Shown here in pieces: positions 46,368 through 57,500 of a stretch of 64,000 nucleotides of DNA. Made by a program: the position numbers and the translations under genes. Positions within the stretch are counted from its first letter, which is position 1. Each line of letters opens with the position of its first letter. The DNA comes from Asterias amurensis (lineage: Eukaryota > Echinodermata > Asteroidea > Forcipulatida > Asteriidae): the NCBI RefSeq assembly GCF_032118995.1, contig NC_092650.1, positions 4,960,001 through 5,024,000 of the forward strand, given 5' to 3'. The notes under the pieces are model-generated. The model saw nothing but the letters and a program-made list of their open reading frames with translations, searched no databases and had not been told where the DNA came from.

Positions 46368-46825
46368 AAGAAATTCATATAGATTAATGGGTCATTTTAT
46401 TATTTTGCAAGTGAATATTTTAAATGTACCACCCACAGGTAATTTTATTATGATAATTAACAAATATACCGGATTTGAGGCAATGCATGGTGAGGTATCA
46501 ATGTGTATTTTGTTTGCGGTTTGTGTTTGCGGTTTGTGGTGTTACCTCAAACCATTTATACATTTTAACAAAAAATTGTGATATTTTGTTTTGTTTGGGC
46601 AAGGCATGAAGATGTCAGTGATGCAGACTTAGGGTACAGGGGGTGTTCTCAAGCCTTCAAAATCAAGCAAAATCTTCCCTTTGATTTTTATGGGCCAGCC
46701 AGATTTAAGTTTTAGGAATGGTGTAGGCCAGTAGAATTGGGTTTTGATTTATAGATAAGGCGCATGTTATTTGCAAGGTCACGTGAGAGCTTGGTTTACC
46801 AAGCTGCTCCAAGGACGGGCCGTTA

Positions 46826-47209
46826 TAAAAGCAGTGGACATTATTGGTTATTACTCAAAATAATTATTAGCATAAAACCTTACATGGTAACGAGTAATGG
46901 GGAGAGGTTGATGGTAAAAAACATTGTGAGAAACGGCTCCCTCTGAAGTGACGTAGTTTTCGAGTAAGAAGTAATTTTCCACGAATTTGATTTTGAGACC
47001 TCAAGTTTAGAATTTGAGGTCTCGAAATCAAGCATCTGAAAGCACACAACTTCGTGTGACAAGGTTGTTTTTTCTTTCATTATTATCTCGCAACTTGACG
47101 ACCGATTGAGCTCAAATGTTCACAGGTTTGTTATTTTATGTATATGTTGAGATACACCAAGTGAGAAGACTGGTCTTTGACAATTACCAATAGTGTCCAC
47201 TGTCTTTAA
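46826..47209 (+). mobile_element. MITE family M1
   Basis: Runs from AAAAGCAGTGGACATTATTG to AATAGTGTCCACTGTCTTTAA (one base varied from the usual end). The central pair TTTTGAGACCTCAAGTTTAG / GAATTTGAGGTCTCGAAATC is intact; the left TTAA is changed. Confidence 0.88.
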
Positions 47210-48709
47210 CTGGTGGAGATGACTGCCAGTGCAACCCAGTAATTTTTTCATCAGCATGTTAGGCTACTTATTATGTGTTAATTTCCCCTATCATGTATTT
47301 TTGTTGCTTTAAATTATTATTTTTGTGTGTGTATATTTTGACTCTTATAAATGAATTATAATTGCTGGTGCTAATTTATCTCCACCTGTCTCTGTCGCGG
47401 CTGATGCTTTTTAGACGTTAATGGTTAAGCCGCATGTAACACCATATTGCTCTTCTTGTTTTTTTAACGCCTGAACAAAACTACTCCTCGATTTACTTCC
47501 ATTTTACTGTAACATTGCACTTCTTCCTTCACAATTTCTTTGGTCCTCACTTGACATTATACCCGTTTGAATGTTCCCGGAGCAAACAAAGTTCCAAGTC
47601 AAAAAGTTAAAGTGTAGCTGGGCAAATGAATTTTAACAATCTTCCTAGAGAATATGTTTATCTACATTTTGTTCTACAGTTCTAAGGCCTTACCTAGACC
47701 CAGTGACTGGGGCGCTAGATTCCTTTTTTCGAAATTTTGACATGATAATTGCTTTCATGTGCTTTATGATCTTGATAGAATAGTGATTTTAATTGGTATG
47801 TTATGTTAACCCTAAATCATGAACCATGTGCAATTTATGCATTTTCTTACCTAAAATTCACTTTTTCTGTGAAAGTATATAATCTTTTATATCTGGACAA
47901 TTATGAATTGGCAGAGTGTAAACAACAAAATTAATTATAAAAGTGTCAATCAATTATCATGAACAGAAATACTATGACTTAATTACTATAACACATGCTA
48001 TTTATCCATGTGAGTCCATTTTGGATGATGAGACCTATTTATATAGCACCTTGCCATCAGGGTTGCAAGAAGCCGTGGAGTAATTTTCAGCCGACTTTTA
48101 CAGATTTTCCCCAGAAAATGCTGTAAAGGCCTACATCTATGCACAGGCGTCTTTTACTAGAAAAACATTTTAGCCGTTTTGGATAAAAGCTTATTTTGGT
48201 TACTACAAAAATGGAGTTAGGCCTTATACATAACACTGAGTAGGTACACTATCCCTGTAAGTAAACTAATACCTTACTTGGTCTAGGTTAGTTTGCCCAC
48301 TTCCCTTCAGGTAGATCCGTTTTAGTGGTTCCTTTTTCTCCTGACACAAACGTTTTTGCATCAAAAACACTGTCTTCTGGAAAGGCAAAAGAATAACAAA
48401 AAATGAAAATACTTAATTGAATGAGAATATTGTCAAAGGTTAGTTATTTTAGTTGATTTTAAGTTTTGACTGGATTTTTTTTTTCAATACCTTAGGGTGG
48501 ACCTACTGTACATGTGTATATTTTTTAGCGAAGTTTAAAATTATAAGTAATTAAATATTTATTAATGCACACAATTTTCTTTCCCTGTGTATTGCTTAAT
48601 TTCAAAGGGCATTATTATTTACTTTGCAACAAAAGTATTCAAGGTAAAAAAAAATTTAAAAAACATTCGTCTGTAGGAATTTGTGCTTTGACATATTAAA
48701 ACCATTACC

Positions 48710-48925
48710 AACGAGTTTGACTGCAGGACTTGTAATCACAAGGTTGTGGGTTCGAATTCAACCAAAGCTAACTGCTGTTTTCACAATGACTAGAATGAGA
48801 TTGCCATCTAGTTACTCAATCAAAATTTCTTGATTTGTGCTACTCATAGTTATAGAAGTGCAACTAATGTTTGTATGGGCGAGATTGGCTGTTGCAAGCT
48901 TGGTATTATGATCCCATGTGTCAGT
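48710..48925 (+). repeat. SINE family E
   Basis: CTGCAGGACTTGTAATCACA, B box AGGTTGTGGGTTCGAATTCA and a body with TTTGTATGGGCGAGATTGGC match 18945-19150. Confidence 0.7.
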
Positions 48926-48928
48926 TTG

Positions 48929-49174
48929 CCTGGGCCCAATTTCATAGAGCTGCTAAGCACACAAATTTGCTTAGCAAGAAATTTCTTCCTTGATAAAAAC
49001 AGGATTACCGACCAAATTTCCGTTTATTGCAACTGCTTGTTACTGGTATTCAGCTATTGTTTGCTTATCCTGAAAATCACGTGGAAATTTGGTTGTCATC
49101 CTATTTTTGTCAAGAAAGAAATGTCATGCTAAGCAAATTGTTGTGCTTAGCAGCTCTATGAAATTGGGCCCTGG
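48929..49174. mobile_element. MITE family M4
   Basis: CCTGGGCCCAATTTCATAGA is mirrored by CTATGAAATTGGGCCCTGG. Inner GCTTAGCAAGAAATTTCTTC and GGAAATTTGGTTGTCATCCT correspond to the copy at 38668. Confidence 0.9.
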
Positions 49175-49317
49175 TTCCCAGGACAGGAAGATCAAACGGT
49201 GTTACTGCAAAAGGCCTACTTTTAAGTCAGAATAATTTCTTCAGGTACTGAGAATTAATTGTTTCCATTTTGGTGAATTTATGATAACATTAAGGAAATG
49301 ATGATCACTAAATCACC

Positions 49318-49497
49318 TATAGACCTTATGCACATGACGTCATTTCAGAAGGGCGCCCTCACCTAGAGGTCAAAAGGAGGTGGTTCATTGGCCAATACTG
49401 CGTGCCGCGCATACAAATCTGTGCGTTTTGATTGTTTTGTCACCGTTTTTCCTCTAAGATGGCGGCTGGATGACGTCAATGCATAAGGTCTATATAT
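49318..49497. mobile_element. MITE with ends TATAGACCTTATGCA
   Basis: TATAGACCTTATGCACATGA is mirrored by TGCATAAGGTCTATA, with internal TGACGTCA-type words near both ends. Parts of the body (AAAGGAGGTGGTTCATTGG) resemble 55130-55160 and 57580-57600. Confidence 0.8.
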
Positions 49498-49871
49498 AGA
49501 GAAAGATCCAGAGGAAACAAGTTTCATAAGTATCTAATACGCAATTATAAAATGAAACTTGTTTAAGTTAAGTATTGTATTTTTTACTTTGTATTATTAT
49601 TTGTGAATCATCTCTCGTTGTTGGCTCAATGAAATGAAAAATAGTATTAAAGGAATTGAACCAAAATGCACTTTTTCTAAACTTGATTAACAGAGGTCAA
49701 TTTCAATCTTGTTTCATCAATAAACTATGTATGACAAATACACTGAATACATTTGTTTTGTCTCTCCCAACAATCATTTCCATACTTCTAGGCCTAGAAT
49801 TATACACAGATGCCTGCCCCGGTCTACCTCAGTAATTTCACCGTTTTTTTGCAAAAAAGGTAAAGCCTTGC

Positions 49872-50119
49872 CAAAGTTTCATAAATCCTGTAAGCAAAAA
49901 AATTTGCTTAGCATGAATTTCTTCCTTGGTATAAACAGGATTACCAACCAAATTTTCATAGTGTTGCATATTGCTTGATAGGCCTACTTCAGCTGTTTGC
50001 TAAATCCTGAAGTCACGGGGAAATTTGGTTGGTAGTCCTGTTTTTACAATTTTACAAAGAAAGAAATTTCATGCTAAGCAAATTTTTTTGCTTACAGGAT
50101 TTATGAAATTGGGCTCTGG
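49872..50119. mobile_element. MITE family M4, variant termini
   Basis: TTTCATAAATCCTGTAAGCA is mirrored by TGCTTACAGGATTTATGAAA. The interior TTGCTTAGCATGAATTTCTT and GGAAATTTGGTTGGTAGTCC matches M4, but the outermost inverted repeat differs from the copies at 38668 and 48929. Confidence 0.85.
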
Positions 50120-51376
50120 ACTGTTTTGATGAGAACTAGATCTGTTTGTTGTTTTCTTGCTGATTTAACCACAAAATAACTTATTTCACATTTAAAAAGC
50201 TTGTTTTTTTTAGTTGATGATCCCAACATTATCTCGTCCATGTACAAATAGTTTGACATAAATAGCATCACCTGTCCAAACTGATGCAGAAAACTAAGAA
50301 ATTTATTTTACTTCAACCAGTCATGCAACTTTAGTTGTAGAACCTCGTGAATACAACTCATAACTATTTGAATAATGGGCGTGACGGGCAGTTTACCCGA
50401 GTGATACATTGATAGAAACACTATATTAGCCAAGAAATTCTCAGTCAGTAGTAGGGCTTTCAGCACCCCAATTTCATAGGCCGTGTGCTATGCCTTTGGT
50501 TAATGCCATCTGGATTTAAGTAATTTTTGTGCACACCCAATAAATGGAACAGCACAAATTAACCTCCTAAACCACAAAACAAGAACTACTAGACGAGGGA
50601 ACATTAATTTCTCATGAAGGTGAAACTTGTTTGAAGCAATGATGCGCTGAAGAATTGTTCACAAATCAGACTTATTCATTTGGATTATATGTGTAATCAA
50701 CTAAGCTGTAGGACAAAAGAACGCAAACACTTTGAGCAAAACTTTGGAAATAAAATGTGTTTTAAGAAATGATTATTCGTCCACATGTATACGCACCCCT
50801 ACAAAATATAATAGAATAGTCTGCATGTGTAAGGTCAGGAGCTGAGGTCAAAGTTCGAATTTTAGAACATTCCATTATAATCTTCCTCCATGGTCCTACC
50901 AAGTATACTTTCATAGAATATTTTGCATTTTGTTTTATCTCACAAGTTATATTGTAGTGTTTCAGTATATTGGTGAATTAATTTGTTTTATTTATGGCAG
51001 TTATTGTGGACACATTAAGTTAAAAAGAGTAATTTAGTACTTCAATTTAGATTATTCTATTTTGAAAAAGGGATTAATTGTACCGAACACCTCTTGTTGC
51101 CTTTCATGGGGGTTTCCCCGAAAAAATCTTTAATGCGATTGCAGAATACGATATTGTTTGCACTGCCACATTTTTATTTCACCAATTTAATTTTCTATAG
51201 TTGCCCCGTTCGCTACAAAAACAGCAACAACAGTGTATTGCAGAAGCTGCATGTGTATTTGGTAGTCTATTTCAGCTGTGAAGTGCATGGAGGAACCACC
51301 GGTAACTATTCAAAATTCAACACAAAAACTGTAGTCAATAAATAAAGATTTAGATCGGGGGAAACACAACATATCC

Positions 51377-51568
51377 ATGGCTGGCTTGAGTCGTTATGAC
51401 GCTTTCAAGGAAGAGGCAGAAAAATGGTGCAGTGAAAACTCCACTGCTAGGTGGCAACTCTTCCTGGCCGATGAGACAGATAGACAACTCTTCTTCACTC
51501 ATGAGAATGGAGAAATGTCATTCAGTGTCATTTGCCCATCTGATAACAAAGTGGGCAACGCCAGTCTT
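51377..51568 (+). CDS. UBE2Q: UBE2Q-like exon 1
   Basis: Residues 1-64 (MAGLSRYDAFKEEAEKW ... MSFSVICPSDNKVGNASL), donor GTAAGT, phase 0. Confidence 0.88.
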
Positions 51569-54500
51569 GTAAGTATAGCTCATGTTTCAATCCTAACCTA
51601 ATGACAATAATCACAATCAGACAACAATGGAATGGTGGTTGGTGGGGAGAAATGTTGTTCAATGGGAAAAGTTACTGTATGGCGCCACCACTTTTTTATT
51701 TGATATGAAATTTGATATGGAAAGTTATCCATTAACACTAACAGCTTGCTGATCTTCCTCAGAGTCATAGAACGCTCAACAGCTTAAGGGCCAGCAGTCA
51801 CGTGTACCGGTACTGCAGTGAGAACGGAAATGATAACTGTCATAGCGCAAAGAGAATTAACGCATTCTATTGGTTGAATTACTCTGCACAGAATACGCAC
51901 ACGCTTATTCAACACCGATCGAGGGCGTGCCATGTTTACATTATTTTTATCATTTTTTTGTTTATCGCTGCAATGTGAATGGCCCTTTAATCGTTTCCAG
52001 TCCGTATAGAATGCTGTGTCTGCACGTCTCCTACTCTGCAGTGGTACTACAACCACATCATCCCAATACTTCATATGCTACTTCAGGACAGTGGCTGTAC
52101 CTGTCAATCAGCAAATTCAATTCAAAATAATCCTACTTACATTCAAGGCACTACATGATACTCCTACAAGTGTGAGATTCGTTCTATCTATCGTTCGTGG
52201 AGACGACAGCGGAACGAACTTCGATAGGATAGGCCTATGGTATAGGTCCACCCTACCTATACTGACTGCAGCTCCATACGATGAGACTTGGCATGAGATT
52301 TATCAGCAATACACTTCATGTTCCTTGAACTCGCTTGGTCAGTTGCGGGGACAGGTCCTTTTACAACATAGCACAAAGACTTTGGAATTCACATTCAGAC
52401 AATTGCACAGCATCACTCTCTTCCAGCAGAAACTTAAAACGCACTTGTTCATGCTTGCTTTTCCAACAATTTAACAGTACTTAAACTTAACTTAAACTTC
52501 TACTAGACCGGCACCTTTGAATGTATTCAGGAAAGGGCACCTCATAAATGCTGTATTATTATTGTTATAATTATCATTATTAACTTCTGTGTACATTGTC
52601 ACATTTTCAGTAAAGTAAATATTTTGTTCATAATTTTTCTGTAGATATCCAATAGCAGTAATGATGACGTCATGCGCATTGTAAGAAACATCCATGGTGT
52701 TAACAACATTCAGGAGTATTTGGGAAAGGTTACAGCAGCTTTAGAACCTGTGAGTATAATTCCACGTGGCGATAGAAATACAATGATCGTACTTTGGCCA
52801 ATCCAATGATAATAATTGTTAAGACACAGAAGCTGGGGTGCTGTATAACTCTTTTGAAAATTTTGCTAAATACGATACAAAGAAGAAGAAAAAAAAGGGT
52901 ACATCATCCTGGCCCTGTTACTGCGCGCGCTTCGTTCATCCTAACTATTGTAATTTCTGGTTTTTAAGAATGCTTTATAAGTTACGTTTTATCATTGAAA
53001 CCAGTAAGCCGGTAAGCCTGACCGGGGTTGATAATTTTGCCGCCCAAACCCGCACAAAATTATTTACTTAAAAAAAAAAAAGTTGTTATACTTTTCAAAT
53101 TGTTTATTTCAGACCAGAAGTATCAAAAATTCAAAAACTACTGAACTTCATTAGCTCTTGAATTCTTATTTTGGGTTATTACTTGAATTAGCATTCCACC
53201 TCCAATTATGGTAATAAGTCAAGTATAGCAAAGTCAACAGAGCCGGCCTTCCTCCATAGCCTGTGGAGAGAACCTTTGTCTCATAAAAGTTCATCAGGCC
53301 GGTAAAATATCAACTTATTAAATGAATTTTCTACAAAACACAGCCAGAAACCTAGACCATAAAGAACTTGGAGCTTCAAGATGGCTTGATGGTTCATACA
53401 CAAGGGCCTTCGTCCTAAACTGTGGCTTGGGTTCCAGCTCTGATCTGGGCTCTGTTATAAGTTTTCAAGTCGTGTATTTTTGCACATCAGAAAGAGGCGG
53501 AGCCCCAGTAGAGGTTTGGAAAAGGCCCCAGGTTTCAAATGAGGTTCAAAACAACTTATGGCGTGAGCATTTAAGACCAAAGACCAGATTTACGTAGACA
53601 TTATAATTAACAGATTATTATTTCTTTAAACAAATTATGAGAGATTGTCTAATATACTATGTCACGGATGGCCACTTCAAGGTGAGGACTAGTAGTAGGC
53701 ATCCGTCTGTCAATACTGACGATGGACTGCGCCCGGGGGGTTGTCTTCTCTCTTGCAGCTGCAGCTGTGGCTGAGAAGTCTGATTCTTGCATGGCAGTCT
53801 CTGCCACAGTTGTTGCAGACATACAGGGAGGGGGCTGACACAGGGGTGGGGGCTGCTACTCGCAATTTCCTCCTCTGACTCTTCTCCTGCAGCAAGGAAG
53901 TGCGCAAGGAAGGTTAGGTCTACTACACTTCAAACTGATTTGGGCTATAGACCTAAGTCAACTGTCAACTAGGGCATGCTGCCACCATACTCCTGGGGCT
54001 GAAACAGGGTTACCCCGTAAGGATAGGCACGTATCATACACTAGAAACCTGGCTGGTAGAGCAGAATACACTACCTCCCCAATTGTGTATTAAGTATATT
54101 ATGGTTAGTGCCTCATTCAAGGGCACAAAATGTCATGACCGGGTATCAAACCCACACTTCTGCGGCTGACAACACAAGAGCTTGGGTCTGGTGGGGACAC
54201 TAGACCGCTTGGCCATGACGACGCGCCACAAAACCATTTAAAACGACATTTAAAAACTCTCATGACCTTGCTCCTGTTGTCACTGTTTGCCTTTTCAGCT
54301 TGTGAACACTCATATTAGCAGAGAGGATGAAGGGGATGACGATAGTGAAACTGAAATGGACTACAATGATTACTACAACAATTTGGATGAACCGGAACCT
54401 CCACATGCAAGGTAATACTAATAAAAAATAAAAATAATAGTGGCTTCTTGTGTAGCGCACATATCGGCCACTCAGTGACGCTCCTGACGCTGTAACAAAC

Positions 54501-57500
54501 AGTATTTGCTGCAAGATATGTGGGACTACATTTGAACTATGAGACCTTATCCTTTTATAGCACGTTTACAAGGTGCTGTGGTGCAGTTTGCTGCCGATCA
54601 GACCAGGATTACCGAGGCGAATCCCTTCTCTTTACGATAAGTGCACTGCGTTCTTCAACGTGCGTTACACAACACACAGGACCAACAGCTTTACGCTCCA
54701 TCCAAAGAACAAAGCATTATGGTCAAGTGCCTTGCTTTTAAGTACACAGGTGTCACAACTGTCGAACCAACTGTTGCGTAGATGAGCAAACTGAGTCAGA
54801 GTGTGACTTTTATCAGAGTAAGAGTAACTTTTATTAGAGAGAAACAACAAGTACATGTAACATCAAACATGGTCTCTTATACACAAGTAGTAAACAAGGT
54901 CGCTTGAGGGCGCTATTAACTTTGTCTATGTCCTCAACTCAACACCAACAATCTGCTGAACAGAAACACCAGAGCTTGAAACCAGCAGTGCTCTTAATCG
55001 CTAGGCCATATGACACGCAGCGCCACGGCAGGAAGCGTTTCTATTGTGAGATGATAGGTTGAACCCTAACAGTCTAAAAAAAAACTTGCATAATGACTTC
55101 ACACTTTCAAAAAGTGCAATCCCTGAGGCTAAAAGGAGGCAGATCATTGGACGATAGCTGTTTTTTGTGCATAAAAACAAAGCGTAATATTCAAAGTGGT
55201 CAATATAGGCCTCATTTGAATGCGCGTCCAGCAATGTGCTTCTACCATTTCAATTGTTTTTTTAGTCAAATCTTTTGTGCATGAAAAACATAATTTTTAA
55301 AACAGGAAAGCTGTGGCTGACTCAGTTTATGATGAAGACTCTGACTTGACGAAATACTCAGGGTCAGGATCTCAAACATCAGTGCGACGTCTAATTCTGG
55401 GTAAGCTCTGCGATTATTATTACTAAATATCAATTGAATTCTGACGGTATGTATTTTTAATGGATGGCAAAAAATGCCCCAAAAATGCTAAAAATCACTT
55501 AACTGGGATGCAACCAAAGAAAAACAAACTTCAAAGACTGAGGAAATCAGGACCTACATGTAATAAGGTTACAAATGGGTCCTGGACTGAAACTCATCCT
55601 TCCTGAGACCACTCGGCCACAACGACCACTCGGCCACAACACTCAGTCCTCAACTTTAAGCTGAGTTTTATAGGCCCCCTATATAATTGATGAAAGTTCA
55701 TTCTGCGTTTTAAAATCATTATTTTGAGTTTTCTTGTCATAGATCTAAAGATGTTCAGACAATCTGATGGCAAGTTTGGTATTCGGGGAAGTCCAAGGAA
55801 TGACAATTTGTTTCTTTGGGTAAGTAGTGTTGAACAAAATGGTAGCGACAAGTTCTTTAACGGCTGTTTAAAACCGGCAGGGTCGTTGCCGTGCCTTTAT
55901 CGCACGGCAACGAGCCTGCAAGGTTTTAAACGGACGTTAAGAACGAGTCACTACTCTTTTATTCCCATTCATAAATGCCCTTTTGTTAAAAAACGTTAGC
56001 AAAATACAATTATAGACACTTTGACAATTGAAAACTCGAGGTTTGAAGTATTTTTTTGTTTTTACTTTTATAGTGAAGAATCTGTTTGATTCGCGTAGGT
56101 TGTGTGTACGCGCGCGCGCTTATAAATAGATCATCGCGCACTCTTAGAAATAGATTACACGCTGTTACTGATAGCTATGAATTGCGCGTTCCCAGAGATG
56201 CGAAGTTCAGAGGCCAGCTATGCGCGAGATTTTTCAAAGCCTAAAAGTAAGTAATAAAAAATGATTTTTAAAATTGTCTATTATGAATAATGGTACAGGA
56301 TGTGCAGCTGACAGATTTCGATGCTGGATCCCCACTGACTAGAGACCTGAATCGCTATGCAGCACAGAATAAGGAAAGGCCAGAGCTTCATCTTGAGGTG
56401 ATCTTCCCAGATGATTACCCAATGTCTCCACCATTCATCAGGGTCGTCAAACCAAGATTTGAATTCTTAACAGGTAAAATATACCTGGGAGTCAAAAACC
56501 CTTTATTACACAGGGGGGGGGGGGGGTGTATTAAAGGCAGTGGACACTATTGGTAATTACTAAAAAATAATTATGAGCATAAAACCTTACTTGGGAATGA
56601 GTAATGGGGAGAGAACATTGTGAGAAACTTCTCCCTCTGAAGTGACATGGTTATTGATAAAGAAGTAATTTGATTTTGAGACCCAAGAATTAGATTTTGT
56701 GGCCTCTCGATTTTGAGGTCTCGAAATCAAGCATCTGAAAGCACACAACTTCGTGTGACAAGGGTGTTTTTTTTTACCTCACAACTTCGACAACCAATTG
56801 AGTTCAAATTTTCACAGGTTTGTTACTTTATGCTCATGTTGAGATACACCAAGTGAGAAGACTGGTCGTTGACAAATACCAATAGTATCCACTGCCTTTA
56901 AGCACTGTATACAAATTTTTTACCCGAGTTCCTGTGAACAAAATCCACAGGCAAATCACTCAGTGGGATTAAAACCCATGACCTTTGCATTGCTAGAGCA
57001 GATGTCTTACCAACTAAACCACTGAGGTTGCCTTGTAGCTAGAGGCAGTTAAAATCCTATAATTTAGCAAAGGGTACCTCAACATCTCGCATGGAGTGCT
57101 CCCCACATCCTGTATCCAGGCAAGTCAGTTATAAACAGACATTATTCAAATCTAAATCGGAAATGGTTTATTGGAACATTCTCTTGTTCCACACCTAGTT
57201 TACTAAATATTCAGATTTGATGGTCTGTTTTTTTGTTGCAGGACACGTGACAGTAGGGGGCAGCATTTGTATGGAACTACTGACAAAATCTGGCTGGCGA
57301 CCAACAAATGATATAGAGGTAAGTTCTGTTACATATTTTCCCGCCCATTTTGCAAAAGGATCTTTGAAAAGATCCTTCATCGTGATGCATGTTCAACACG
57401 GGGCCTTTCTGAAAACAAATTGAGAAAAACACGCTTGAACATGTTGGTTTTTCTTAAATTAATCTGTGCACCTAAAGGGTTTATGATCTAACATAATTTG

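Larger units (their letters stand above)
45939..51376. other. Intergenic region (5.4 kb), FBXO31-like to UBE2Q-like
   Basis: Includes the 3' UTR of the F-box gene (its end cannot be placed; AATAAA-like strings occur inside repeats). Elements at 45986, 46169, 46826, 48710, 48929, 49318 and 49872 are listed. The rest (47210-48700, 50120-51330) is AT-rich with no gene recognised. Confidence 0.55.

Noticed and set aside
52016..52474. 152-codon open frame as a host gene
   Set aside because: Its recognisable parts (QIQFKIILLTFKALHD, FQQKLKTHLFMLAF) are the C-terminal end of a LINE pol protein; the rest is rearranged.
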